This document shows positions 12,219 through 24,510 of a DNA stretch of 64,000 bases, in pieces; position 1 is the stretch's first letter, and each line of letters starts with the position of its first letter. The notes beneath the pieces were generated by a model. The model was not told the DNA's origin. It saw only the letters and a program-made list of their open reading frames with translations, and ran no database searches. Position numbers and translations under genes: made by a program. The DNA comes from Mytilus californianus (Eukaryota; Mollusca; Bivalvia; Mytilida; Mytilidae): contig NW_026262581.1 in NCBI RefSeq assembly GCF_021869535.1, positions 101,011,271-101,075,270 of the forward strand. Direction: 5' to 3'.

Positions 12219-12355
12219 ATGTCTTTATCATGGATTTTTATCTATGTAACGAACTTGCTATTGATAGCCATATGTTGCCGAATAAACGTAGTGAAGAATA
12301 CTACAGCAGCTATAATCTACTTACTATATGCAGTACAGCCATGGTTATCAAGACA
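12219..12355 (+). CDS. possible first exon of a secreted protein
   Basis: An ATG opens MSLSWIFIYVTNLLLIAICC, a plausible signal peptide, then RINVVKNTTAAIIYLLYAV and QPWLSRQ. It is followed by CAAGACAG|GTAATA, an acceptable donor. It lies antisense in the stress-protein intron. No downstream exon or family is recognised. A chance hydrophobic frame in A+T-rich DNA is the main alternative. Confidence 0.2.
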
Positions 12356-13117
12356 GGTAATAATTAGTACTTCATCGTTTTCTTTTGTTGCGTTCTGGGT
12401 ATACCCTTGAAATAAATATGTATGATTATTTTTGTAAATATACTTGATTAGCAACGTATGTTCTACTAAAGTAATTAGTGTTTGTTTATCTATATGTTTA
12501 CCTGTGGGTGTACTTGTCTTGTAGTTGGGTTGTTGTTATCTTACTTTCCCTTTAATTCGAATAGGAATATATAAATGATGCTGTTGTTATAACAGTACGA
12601 ATTATAACAGTTTTAAGGTTATATATTTTAATTTATATTGTTTATGTTAAATAAAACTATTAATTCTTGATATAATCATGATAATAATAAAAAAAAAATT
12701 AATAACATTGTTGTTTACACTGACGTTTTAATTCCCCCTCCTGAAAGAAAGATGTTGAATGTTGCGCTGAGAATTACACAAAAGACTATGGTCATAACTA
12801 TTTTAACTTCAATCAATGTCCTATGTTTATGGATCTAGTTTACACAACAATTGCCTCTGGACAGATTATTTTTCAACACTACTTTGTATCTGTAATATCT
12901 TCATTTTAGTCTTAATGATATTATATACTTTATTACCTCAAGCTTTACAGCTCATCGGTGTAAACAAAAAATAACAAGTTATAATTGCAATAAAAAATGT
13001 AGACAGAGAATGTTAATTATTTTGTATAAAACTGTCCCTAATTTTAAAAGCCCAAAAAAAGTCAACTGCTTAACATTTTGTACAGACAACAACTGTATCA
13101 GTTTAAATACACTCGGT

Positions 13118-14820
13118 CTATATCAGTAGTATTGTTTTTATAAACTTTGCCCGCAAGTCTCTATATGCCGAACACATAAGAATAAAGTGGAACTCGTCCT
13201 CAATACATTGACTACGATCCATTACAGGTACATTCAGAAAACGACCAGTCTCAATATCTAATGAATGTGAAGATAGTCTTATTTTTGTAATAGCCTTCCG
13301 GTACAAAGGAGGGATATATTTAGTCAAGTAATATTTTAAGTCTCGGTTTGTGATTATATTTCTGTAAATAACACACTTGCTACTGTTTTCCAGCAAAGAA
13401 TATTGTGTTTTTATATCTATTAGACGCTGTTTTATTAGTGAAAAAGAGTTTTCAAATGTCAGTTCAGTTTGGCGAAGCCACAATTCACCTAGTCCCATGT
13501 TGTGTAATTCATCCTTAATCAGTTTTACCCAAATCATCGACCTGCGAATGGTATTTGCACAAGAAGCTCTAAGATCCTTGTAGACACCTTTCAGAATACA
13601 GTTATTTGTGTTCAAAAGTTTGAGCCAATATTTGAAAATCTGCAGTTTGCGTTTCACTATTAAGGGAATACGTCCCAGCTCAAAATACACCATAGCAGTA
13701 TTGGTTGTTGCTTCACTCCGAGTAATCTTTTTCAAAAACATAAATGGACTTTTTCGATTTCATCTGCTTCACAGGCATAAGTTAAAACACTACAAACATA
13801 AATACCAAAAAGTGACAACAGAGTATGTACGTTCAGATGACAGTTTCTACAATTAGAAAGCAGTGCAAACAAACATCGATTTTTTTCCTTGTTCAGCAAG
13901 TTTCTTTTGGTGCATTTGTAAATTTTCCGTTGATGTTTAAAATAAATCCTAGATAACAAAACTTGTCCACTATTTCGTCTTCTCTAATATTACCCCAGTT
14001 TCTAAATATAACTATTTTTGTCTTATCAATATTTACAGTTAAATCAAAATTTGTTGTGTACGATTCTAAGGAATCAAACATAGATTGTAGACCTTACGGT
14101 GACTCCGCAAATAACACCATATCGTCCGCATACATCAATAAGAAGAGACTGAGATCTGCTAGTTCATATGGAACACATCCATTTTTGAGAAAAGAAATTT
14201 CGCAATCATTAACGTATAATGAGAATAATATCGGCGATAAAACCTCTCCCTGTGGGAGACCAACCTTATTTTCAAAGAAATCAGAGTACGATCCATTGAA
14301 TCTTACACAAGCCTTTGTCGATTCATACATTGAACGTAAAGTGTTTAACAATTTTCCCCGAATCCCTAAGCGAGATAGCTTTATTCAGAGGGTCGTTCTA
14401 TTTATACTGTAAAAGGCTCGCTTATAATCGTCGAAACAACAGTAGAGACGTTTCTTCATAGCTAATGTTTTATTTATTATAGACTGAAGTACAGCATCAA
14501 CGGTTCCATGTCCCTGACGAAAACCAAATTGCGCATCGGTAAGAATGTCTTTTCTTGCGGCCCACTGTATAAGTCTCCTGTTTAGAATAGCTGTAAATAA
14601 TTTTGCAAGATTGCTTAGTAAACTAATGCCTCTGAAATTATTTGGGTCATTTTTGTCTCCTTTATTCTTAAAGTCCGGAATTATTATAGTCCACACCAAG
14701 ATCTTGGAAAATAACCTTTCGACAACACTGTGTTAAAAATTTTCTCGAGAAAAGGCAGAAGAAATTCAGTAAATTCAATAAAATATTCATTCAAAAGAAA
14801 ATCATATCCATGGCTTTTGT
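13118..14820 (-). mobile_element. non-LTR retrotransposon ORF2, 5'-truncated
   Basis: Minus-strand frames in order give reverse-transcriptase blocks: NNFRGISLLSNLAKLFTAIL, QFGFRQGHGTVDAV, CCFDDYKRAFYSINRTTL, GLPQGEVLSPILFSLYVND and YADDMVLFAES. A thumb region follows, then a long C-terminal part ending with a Cys/His-like segment (CIEDEFHFILMCSAYRDLRA). The catalytic YADD is intact, but at least four frame breaks or stops (about 14699, 14385-14351, 14094-14081, 13740) interrupt it. Endonuclease and ORF1 are absent: homology fades upstream of about 14820. It sits in the first intron of the stress-protein gene, on the same strand. The clade is uncertain. Confidence 0.85.
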
Positions 14821-15801
14821 TTCGTTGATGTCTTGGTTTTAAGATAAATGTGTTAAAACAATTTAAACTTTCTTATGTACACGAAAATTCTATAATCAAA
14901 AAGGTCAATTATTAAACAATTACTAGTCAAATGATATTAACGATTGTTTTGAATAATTTGTAAAATTATGTTATATTTTTTTCCTTAATAAGTTGTTAAA
15001 TCGTCTATCAGTTAGATGCTCTTCTTTTGTGTGAGATTTTCATTGCAAGTGGTCATTATTCCTCAGTTTAAAATTTGCTCTCATCCTGGTCATGAATATG
15101 CATGAATATATACCACTGAACGTACAAGCGAAGGAAAAGTCAATCCATATTTTTTTTTTAATAATTTATACATGACTGTATTAACTTCTCTCTGATAATT
15201 ATGAAAAATCAACACTATGCATGCAAGAATACCGTGGGTACAAAGAAGCCTTGCTACTGTTTACTTTTTATTCTATTATTTCTTCACATATGTCACAAAT
15301 ATGTTTTAGATACACCAATAAGGGGTTGATGCCCGATTGAGTGTATCTTATTTATATACAAAACTATAGATTTCAATAACTTAGGAGAGGGTCTTTCATC
15401 AGTGTTACCTTAATTATGCAATGGGAAAGCATGACAAATGCTGAATATACAATAACATTTATTGATAGCTTTGTGTAAATACCTATAATGATCTATAATT
15501 GGTTTCAGGCATTGGGTCAGGGTTATTTATATTTATGTTCTAATATTAATGACCTGTAAACCCATCTGAAATAAAGACTTGGTAATGTACATCAACCAAG
15601 TCAGCATAAGTCTCATTTTCCCTATAAGAATGAAGATATAAACAATTTTAAATAAATTCAATATTATTATTAAGTTTACACACACATATATATTGTATCG
15701 TGAGCTGTAACGTAAATAATTACTGTACTTGATAACCTAATATATCAACAAAACGTGAATATATAACTAAACTACATATAATATTAGCATGAATTACTTA
15801 C
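14821..15801. other. intron, nothing recognised
   Basis: A+T-rich intronic DNA of the stress-protein gene. I looked for the missing middle exon here and did not find a convincing one. Confidence 0.4.
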
Positions 15802-15874
15802 AGTCAAATGCATAGTCTGAATACAAACTTCCGTCCATAGCTATCACAACCGTTCTTTTACCATTCTCCGCCAT
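15802..15874 (-). CDS. universal stress protein, first exon
   Basis: The ATG at 15872-15874 begins MAENGKRTVVIAMDGSLYSD, then YAFD, the first strand and DGS nucleotide-binding loop of a universal stress protein. The exon ends ...GACT|GTAAGT at 15802, an excellent donor. The phase (1) matches the 8731-8837 exon. Joining the three seen exons gives about 150 residues but lacks the roughly 40-residue second strand (usually WY...VHVPE-like) expected between AFD and the helix. A phase 1-1 exon is therefore probably present in the 7-kb intron and unrecognised by me, or has been lost. The 5' leader extends to about 15950. Confidence 0.85.
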
Positions 15875-16086
15875 TTCAAAGCCTAACAGTTCGTTGCCCC
15901 CAGTACCTCGTGTCCGATCAATGATTAAATACCCAAGTGTACAACTGACCTACTTCACTGGTCAATAAACATAACAATAACTTCGGCCAATAATAAATAC
16001 ACGTCATTATTTAGGAAGAGTAGAAACTAGTACACTATCAGAGAAATTCCATGAACATAAAAGTATGAAAACATTTATTATTTGGT

Positions 16087-17445
16087 TACGGAAGCGTATT
16101 AGGGACATAGTAAAAATAAAATTTGCACAGAACTTTTTTTCAAAGTCGAAATTTTGACATTTCCAGTCTTAAAATTTCGACTGTTACTCGAAATTTTAAC
16201 TTTCAAATCTCGAAATTTTGACTTTTTAAAATCGTGAAATTTCGACTTTTAAAAAGATGAAATTTTGACTTTTTTAAAACTCGAAATTTCGACTTTATAA
16301 AAGTCAAAATATCGACTTTAACCTCAAAATTCCGATTTTTTTAAACTCGAAATTTAGACTTTAAACTAAAAATTTCAACTTTAAAAATCTCGAACTTTTG
16401 ATTTTAACTTGAAGTTTTACTGTTAAAATCTCAAAATTTCGACTTTTTCTAAGTATCTAAACTTTGATATTAGTATTCAAACGAAGTTAATACAATTTTA
16501 GAAGGAGACATAGACGCAAATTACTAAAGCGTCATCCACACATTTTGGCAATTTATATTCAGAAATTGGTTTTGTTCTTAAATTATGATATGGATTAGCA
16601 TTTAGTATTGAAGAGTTTCATTCGGAAAGAACATGCATTTGTTTTTATTAAGAACATGCATGTTGACAGAAAAATATTGTTGTTTTCCCATATTCCATGT
16701 TTTAGTTTCCACGACACTGTCATAGGATCGTCAGATCTTAGGACATTTTGCATCCCATGTTTTATGGTTGGTTTTAAAGGCCTGTTTTGTTTCCCAAAAG
16801 CAAGTCACTGACTTTGCCTTGTTTAAATAATGGTAAATCATGTGGCAAATATGTCATGCATATTCAGAACGACTCATGAGCTGCTCAGTTTTCTAGTTTT
16901 GGAATTTTGAAATGTCGGTTCTTTTTTTCTGAAACATTGATTAAACTTTACAAGTTGGCATTCTTATGTCACAACTATTAAACCTTGTCTTTATATATTA
17001 GACTGTTGAATAAAAGTATGGCGTAATATAGGTGTGTCGGAATAACGGGGTACACATATCTAAGTCCAGACTTGAAGTAGATATTTGTACGTGAAACATT
17101 ACATTTATTCTTTCGCAAAAAAAGATTTTCTATCTAAAATAACCTCTTTAAAATGGTTTTGTTTATTAAGAAATGCTTATCAAGTTTATGATGTATATGG
17201 ATCTCCGCTTGCTGTTATAAATGACTGAATGTGATAATCGCAAACGTATAAATACTGAGGAAAAGTCGAAATCTCGAGTTTTAAAAAAAGTCAAAATTTA
17301 AAGTTAAAGTCAAAATTTAGAGATTTGATAAGTTAAAATTTCGAGTTAAAGTTGAAATTTTAAGATTTGAAATGTAAAAATTTCGACTTTGAAAAAACGT
17401 TCTATGCCAATTTTATTTTTACTATGTCCCTAATACGCTTCCGTA
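16087..17445. mobile_element. foldback-type DNA element with 6-bp target duplication
   Basis: The left end TACGGAAGCGTATTAGGGAC, continuing ATAGTAAAAATAAAATTTGC, is repeated inverted at the right end, which finishes CCCTAATACGCTTCCGTA at 17445. TTTGGT stands directly outside both ends (16081-16086 and 17446-17451), a 6-bp target-site duplication. Inside each end is a long degenerate array of about 16-20-bp units resembling TCGAAATTTTGACTTTTAAA (16137-16460) and its complement (17262-17395), so the arms can fold over hundreds of bases. The ~800-bp centre has no recognised coding frame. This is a non-autonomous DNA transposon. The end motif GGAAGCGTATTAG is shared with the small element at 41.74 kb. 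Confidence 0.85.
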
Positions 17446-17599
17446 TTTGGTAGATAAAACTTCCATGGGGGTATTAATCTAATCGAAAAACTACATTTTT
17501 AAAAACTAAAACAAAAACCTTTGTTGATATTTATTCGATGTGCCGATTGCTTATATAAAAAAAACCAACAAGATAAGAATATAGAAATAAGGGGATAAG

Positions 17600-17770
17600 G
17601 TATGCTTGTCTATGAGACAACTATTCACCACAGACCAAAGGACGAAGATGTAAATCATAGGTTACTGTAAAGCCTTCAACAATGCATAAACATAGTCACT
17701 ACCATATAGAAAGTTGTTGAAGGTCCCGACATGACTAAATGAGAAACAATTCAAAAGAGAAATCAACGGT
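17600..17770. repeat. degraded R1-like repeat
   Basis: Pieces such as TGAGACAACTATTCACCACA, TAGGTTACTGTAAAGCCTTC and AACAATGCATAAAC align loosely with dispersed repeat R1 (7.4, 18.8 and 48.6 kb). No coding frame. Confidence 0.5.
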
Positions 17771-18179
17771 TTTATTTAATCTTAAAACAACAAACGTAAA
17801 AATAATAATCCAGGCAGCAACCAACTAAATTACAGGCCCAGCAAAGCCAGTTCTTACTAATCTGTAAACCATATTTTCCCAGACTAAAATTTCAACCAGT
17901 ACATTGGATCTAATGTAAATGCATCAACAACAGTCTATGAAAACCTTGGCCTGGTGAAATGACAAAATGTGTTCAAAACTGCAATAAACCGTATATTAAG
18001 GTAATAATAATACTGTTGATACAAATAAATAAATGGGTCTTATGAAATTTGAGTAAACAAAAATTCAGAGAAATCCGAGGAAGAAACTTATTTGTGGTTC
18101 TGTTCAATATGATGTGAACTTTTGCGGTTCACTGAACATAACAATATGATAGTAAGAGCGTCCGGGACATATGTCCTAC

Positions 18180-18955
18180 GGGCAAACATTCTTGTTTGGG
18201 TATGATTTTGCAACGTAAACGGTTTCGAAAGTAAAGGCATTTTATTTTTTATTCATACTATATTGTAGTCATTTTATCTGTTATGAGTAAATCATGTCAG
18301 AATATAACCCTTGCGCTGAGTTTATACATTCATATACTATTTAATAGTTTAAAAAATGGATGTGTCTTACCTGTGTACGTTATTTTATTTAACGCCATTT
18401 TGTCCAAGGTTATCGTTGTCTTTTTGACATTGTTTTACATCCCCCCTTTTTTATTCAATATTGTATTTATACTGTGTCATAGATCAAATTTATTCGTTCA
18501 GTGTATGTTTATTTGTTTTTGTTGATATGCCTTTTTGTTTGAGTTATAAGCCATTTCAATTGGTATTTTATAGTGTGTCTATCTATGTTGTAATGTTGCA
18601 CTACTATTTTAGGTTAGGGTGAAGGTTGGCGCCTGTTAAAACGTTTAAACCCGCTGCATTTGTTTGCACCTGTCCTAAGTCAGGAACCTGTTTCAGTGGT
18701 TGTCGTTTGTTGGTGTGGTACTTAAGTGTTTCTCGTTTCTCGTTTTTTATATAGATTAGACCGTTGGTTTTCCTGTTTGAATTATTTGACACTAGTCATT
18801 TTGGGGCCTTTATAGCTTGCTGTTCGGTGTGAACCAAGGCTCCGTGTTGAAGGCCGTACTTTGACCTATAATTGTTTACTTTTTACACAGTGTGACTTGG
18901 ATGGAGAGTTGTCTCATTGGCACTCATACCACATCTTCTTATTTCTACTTTCTCA
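18180..18955 (+). repeat. dispersed repeat R1, long copy
   Basis: The 3' half (18780-18955) contains the R1 core in the opposite orientation to the 7.4-kb copy: GGGGCCTTTATAGCTTGCTG to TCTCATTGGCACTCATACCA, ending CATCTTCTT. The upstream part has GTTGTCGTTTGTTGGTGTGG and CGTTTCTCGTTTTTTATATA, also seen (inverted) after the core at 48.77-48.80 kb. An open frame at 18604-18792 (minus) comes from the repeat and is not a host gene. The left boundary is uncertain. Confidence 0.7.
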
Positions 18956-18960
18956 CATAA

Positions 18961-20985
18961 TCTAGTTAAGCACCATATGATGTGTTGCTCAAATGAATGA
19001 ACATTTACTGTAGGCCTGTCAGGTGAAATTTTTCACTTTTAAAATTATGATAATAAACATTGCAAAATCCACCACCTTTTATGTAGGGTAAAACGACTGA
19101 AAATATATTATTTCATAGTAATTTGTAATTTAACTTTCTCTTCTATTTTTTTTTTTACATTATATTAAAGCACCACACCAACTTAAAAGTTTCCATGGTA
19201 CAATAGTATGGTGAAAGTTTGCAGTATGTTGTAAAGTGAAACAGTTTTTAGTATCTACAAGTTACAAAAAAAATGCACATACCTGTTGACTTCATGTAAT
19301 TCCTTTCTTTTTAATCGTTATTTTTAATCAGATTTGTATCACTGTGTTAACTTACATGAATTAAAGCTTCGTGTGTAATCGTACTTGACGCTCGTCATTA
19401 GGCGTTATATGTATCAAGCACGAGAGTCTGTTGATTTAAATGAAATATGCTTACGACGTAGATAACAATTTTGTTGAAAATAAAACATCAGGATAGCATG
19501 CTATTATCAATTTTTATAAGAAAATAAAGGAATTGCAAAATAACAAGTAGTAACCAATTTAATGAGTTTAAGTTATATGGTTTTACCATGCAGTTTCTTT
19601 AACCAAAAGAAAAAGAAAAAAAAAACCAAAAGGCAAAGAATTGTATTTACCACTTTGGAACTATTAAACGTTTAGTCATTTATGGTAGCCGGGGTATCTA
19701 AATGTTCGACCATATATTTTTCTTTAAATTTTGTAAAAGATTTCAGGGTCAATGTACTATCATTATTCTATACAAAAACTTGGGGTCACACACCTTGGTT
19801 TTTTCGTGAAAAAATACATTGAAATTAACGAAATGACAGTTATTTTATATTGGTTATATACGCGAAGCTTATGTTTTCCTTATTGAGGAAACATTAAACG
19901 ATGGGATTGGTTAACATTCAATGAGTGAATGGCTTTTCATAAATACTTTAAGTACTTTCGAAATATAAAATAAAAATAGGGGTTCACAGGCATTATTTTC
20001 TTGAAAAATCCACAAAAAAAACCCAAATTGTTCTATCAAATTTAATATAATTATCTGCCTTTGATTTTAAAAGGATTTTTTTTGGAAGTTTTAAATAATT
20101 TTTTGATAGTTTAATCTTTAAATTTTAAGTTTTAGATGTTTTTGTTGTATATTGAAAGATACTTGGTAAAATATTCTAAAACAAGAAAGTATTTTTGCAA
20201 CATGCCCAAAAACGGATGATCAGAAAAAGACACTCGATCTACCTTAAAAGACGTAATATTTAACTTCGGTACAAAAATGAGTAAACAAAAAATAATTAAT
20301 CTTGTTTCTGAGAAAGATATTAAAGTAAGACGTTTTGTTTCAAATTTTATCTTCGTGAATAAAAGATGCAATCACTGATCAGATTTCTTATAAAATCATT
20401 ACTGAACATACCAGGCTATCATTATGTATTCAAGTTTAATTCCTTACAGCGGAAAGCGATTATCATGAAAACAATAACACTCCACGTATTTGTGCGAAAT
20501 AATTTATTCAATGGGTTTAAAGATAAAAAGGAAGGATGATGAAGTATAATTCGTTTTTTAAAATTTGTATTGAACTTATCAAAATTGTGTTTAAAACATA
20601 CATCTAAGACATGCAACACAACTGACTAAAAAATTCAAACAAGAATACAAATAAATCTGACAAAGACGCCAACAAAAAAGTTATTGAAGTTGAAAGTACC
20701 AACAATATATTTACTATTAAACACTTCCCCAAATAAAGTACAAATTAAGTAAAATACATGGGTAAGCAAAATGAAAACAACACTTTAAAAAGTTCATGCG
20801 TCCGAATCGCACCTCTGGACCCATCTGCACCTGGAACGCACAAAGAAAAAAAAACGAAAGGTGGATGTACAAATACCGAACCACGTCATACGAATATTAT
20901 GAACATAATATTACAAAAACAAATAAAAGGAACACTGTAAAGTTAATAAATTGATTCACAACTTCAGAACATAGAATTTATAACT
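18961..20985. other. no gene seen
   Basis: A+T-rich. Frames at 20132-20371, 20422-20619 and 20758-20940 have no domain, no splice context and composition like their surroundings. Confidence 0.45.
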
Positions 20986-20989
20986 CAAG

Positions 20990-21720
20990 ATAATTTTGTA
21001 TTATTTATGAAGTAGACACTGGATATTTATCTATTAGGTCTTTATACTTTCTTGAAGGACATATGACTTTCCAAGATTTCATTCTTATCAGAAGTAACAT
21101 TTTCGTACGTGCGAGTACCCGAGCGTTCATCTATTCCTACTTCTATGATAAGGCACTTGTAGTAATTAGATTTATAGACAAAAGCAATATTGTTTGAAGC
21201 TTGTCTGAAGGAACAACAATATATTTATCGTGAACAGAGGACAGACATTTCACAGCTTCTTTGGCTCTGAATACGGACTAAGATCGAACATTTTCACTGT
21301 TCTTCAACTTGTGGATTCGAAGTTGAACTAAATACCTAATTGCTTTGACCCATTCTGACAGAGTTTCTAATTCAACCTTTTCTCGTTTTGCCCATGCTCT
21401 GGTGTAACCCTCAACGGAATCCATTAATATACTAGTATTAAAGATATGGATCTAATTGATGTTTTGTGTTTCAAATATTCTTCTAAATCAAGGTTTTGCA
21501 ATGCTTGTTTATAGTTAAATATTTTAGGTGCAATGATTTTGGTGTAACTATAGGAGACAATAGGAACAAACTGATTTTGAAAATAAAGCGGAATTTTAGA
21601 TGTTACTTCTTTGTGATGAAGAACGTTGCTAATGTTGATAGCATCGATTCCTTTATTTGAAAACTGATTTGGAAGTAATTTCCTATTTGAGGTGAAAACT
21701 AAAAGGAGGCCTTGAAATTG
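20990..21720 (-). mobile_element. Penelope-like element, N-terminal half, decayed
   Basis: Minus-strand translation over several frames gives NKGIDAINISNVLHHKEVTS, then KIPLYFQNQFVPIVSYSYT, then KIFNYKQALQNLDLEEYL. After a gap it gives WAKREKVELETLSEWVKAI, then RYLVQLRIHKLKNSENVRS, a stop, SVFRAKEAVKCLSSVHDKYI and VVPSDK. I recognise this order as the region upstream of the reverse-transcriptase core in the element family whose C-terminal parts lie at 7.1, 33.7 and 42.0 kb. Stops and frameshifts are frequent, and the catalytic region is missing. Confidence 0.7.
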
Positions 21721-23754
21721 GGTAATTATTTAGATATCGATGACAAATTTATGTTGTGTCATTTTCAGGACTATAATCAACGCAATAAAGAGCAAAACCC
21801 CATTTATTTTTTATTCATATGTTAGACCAGACTATTTAGTCGTGAAACTTGACTCAGTACTCGGAGTGCATATTTTATGCTCGAAACACCAAATCCAGTA
21901 TTCTATTGGTTGATTTCCGAGTCTGACTACGATAATCTCAACAGTTTCATGACCACAAGGCCTGGGTTCATTTATTATTCAAGAATGTATACGCGCATCA
22001 CGAGCGATGACCTATACCTTCTTGAAGCACATGTTCACGACTATGAAAATTAATAACTTTAAGTTCACTTCAGTATTTGAATTGAATTCATTTCAATGTT
22101 TTAATACACTCTTTTTCTGAATATTTTAAATTATCAATTAGTAGAATTATTACAATTTTAAAAGGATCGTATGCAAATGGGTAAGAATTTCTAATATAGT
22201 TGATGATGCAGGGAAAGGACAATTGGTCGTCTAAAACCGTTTCCCCTATATTTATCGGTTGCTTGCATATCTCGCTAAAATGTCTATAAGATATCTTTTT
22301 AGGCCGAATTCTTCAAAACTGTCTGTTTACCAGGATTCCATGATTTAAACACGTTTGCACAACGGCATTATATTGATAAGATTCTTAGAATGTTTTATTC
22401 AATTCTGCTTAGGGGTTTATAGGAGGAGCGGATAAAATAGGTTCTGTAGTGTGCAGATATGACGTGTCAAAGTAAACACCCAAAAATCATTCGGATGAAA
22501 TCGAACTATAGGGGTGCAAAAGTTTATCATGTGAGTAAGCTTTTGTGAAAAGTATCAAAATTTTGTCAAGCAGCTATAAAAATGGAACAAAAGGGCAGAT
22601 GAACGGCAACCTCATAAAAATATAGCAAAAGCTTATAAAAGCATGGGGTATAAAACACCTCCCACCAAATATAATGAAATAAATTAATACCTTAAGTTGG
22701 TATGAAACTTTGGAAATTAATCAACAGATTTTTAGAATAAAATATATTATCATATAAGTTAAAAAAAAAAGATATGTAAAGTTGAAGAGATGAAAGTTAC
22801 TCGCAATAAGGATTTGTGTTTGGTAGAGAGAGGAATTAAAATAAATGTAAAAGTGTTTCGCTGAACCCTGTATCTCGTCATGATTGCTACTGTCAATTAA
22901 AAATTGCAATGTTGACTGCCAAAAACTTAAACCATTTAACAGTAAAATACGGAAATATATATATATATATAAATAAGAAGATGTGGTATGAGTATATATA
23001 TATATTTCTTCATATGCTCTTCCTCGATCATAAAGAAGCATCTGTCGGAGTTTCGAAATATTCCATGTAGTATAAAAATTTAACTATGGAAATGTAACTT
23101 CAAAAAAGTAAGTCCATTTTTCAGAAAAGATAAGAAAATGAAAAAAAAAAAATAAATAAAAATTTTGCTTTAGATGTTATCTCTTTAATCATAAAAAAAT
23201 TCTGTTCAAGTTTTATAAAATAAGAAGATGTGACAATTTCATTGATTTTAAAAACGACACTTTAGCCAATGACTGTATACAAATGTTAACTGCAAAAAAA
23301 AAGTCCTTTTATCTCTAAAATACGTGAAAATGAAAAGTAAATAATTATAAAAATCTGCACTAGATACTGTCTGTAGAACAAATTTCCTAAAATCCAGGAA
23401 GGTTTGACAAAGTTATTAGTTTTTTTTTTTTTCTGAAATCAAAATGAAACACATGCAGTTAAAAGCCCAACCGTCCGAAATTTTGGTTGAATTTTTCCAC
23501 TATCACGAACAAAAAAACGATCTACATTTTGTTTGTTTTATGCCCAAAAGTCACGGACTTGAGTAAAAATCTAAATCTTTTAAACATTTTAAAACTGAAA
23601 AAGTAATATTTGATTTTTAGACTTTAACATACAAAATGAAGGATATTTTATTAACATGAAATAGCAAACTTATTGAACTTTCGATATACATTTCTCCTTT
23701 TATGTTGAATATCGACATTTTTATCACCACAGTAAATCTGATCATAAAATTGAT
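21721..23754. other. no gene seen; (AT)n at about 22955-23005
   Basis: Noncoding. A short piece of R1 (AATAAGAAGATGTGGTATGA at about 22973-22995) sits between two TA dinucleotide runs, as if it inserted in a microsatellite or expanded from one. A frame at 22721-23041 is a translation of this simple sequence. Confidence 0.5.
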
Positions 23755-24060
23755 TGAACGATTTTTGTTTTCTTAACGTCCAGTGGCAAATGTATTTTAC
23801 GTATTTTCAGGACGAAAACAAATAAAATGCAAATGGTAAATTCTGCAAAGAGGGTCGACCGGGATAAACGTGAATTTCGAATATCAATCAAAAACGAGGA
23901 TCTAATGGATAGGGACTGAAATTGTGTCTTGCAACAGGCCAGATTGAACGTCCCCATTCCGACTAGAAGAGGTTGCGTATTTATACATCCCTTACAGCCA
24001 AACGTTTGTCTCTCTTTAGTATGGGGGTTTCTGCCCGATGAAGAGGTACGCGAGAATAAC
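23755..24060 (-). mobile_element. SINE-related element
   Basis: On the plus strand it begins TTAACGTCCAGTGGCAAATG, the complement of the SINE tail seen at 3.8 kb, with CAGGACGAAAAC following. A body continues to GTCCCCATTCCGACTAGAAG and GTTGCGTATTTATACATCCC. A matching body lies at 34.75-35.1 kb and a shorter match at 39.62-39.72 kb. The tRNA head is not evident. Confidence 0.6.
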
Positions 24061-24297
24061 CTTTTGTTTTAACTCATTCAATCCTTAAGGTTATCCTTAA
24101 ATTGAAACTTTTTATTTATACTTCAAATCAACACTTTTCGGACTCCTTAAATTTCAATTTTAATACTTTATAATTTGACATTTTAAACTTTTATTGTCTT
24201 AGATTCAAATATTCATAGTACACCCCAAAACCGTACCGAAGGAGTAGTTGTCGTAAAGATCATTTTGTACCAGAAAAAAACTAGGCCAATTTTGTAA

Positions 24298-24510
24298 ATG
24301 CTAACAAATATAAACCGCCACTTCCTTTTAAAATGTCCTATGTATCATCGAATTCGTGATGCCCTTTTTGTCAATTTAGTTGGTACTTTTAGAATAGATA
24401 CGTTATTCCATGGTGATCCAAAAATTTCGTATATAGACAATAAAAACAACTTTTTGACAAGACAATATATTGAAAACTAAAAGATTCACATCTACATTTA
24501 CATTTTTATT
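24298..24510 (+). mobile_element. non-LTR retrotransposon, 3' end scrap
   Basis: Encodes RHFLLKCPMYHRIRDALFV, then NLVGTFRIDTLFHGDPKISY and a few more residues, then a stop. The H-F-L-L-x-C-P-x-Y-x-x-I-R block is the Cys/His segment near the C-terminus of many LINE ORF2 proteins and resembles the end of the element at 13.1 kb. Upstream coding is absent, so this is a severely 5'-truncated copy. Confidence 0.6.

Noticed and set aside
13377-14412. Plus-strand frames at 13377-13583, 13608-13856 and 13963-14412
   Set aside because: Antisense of the LINE ORF2 at 13118-14820.
18604-18792. 62-residue frame with Asn/Lys/Gln
   Set aside because: Lies entirely in the abundant dispersed repeat R1.
22721-23041. 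106-residue frame with Tyr/Thr/His runs
   Set aside because: Crosses TA-dinucleotide repeats; simple-sequence translation.
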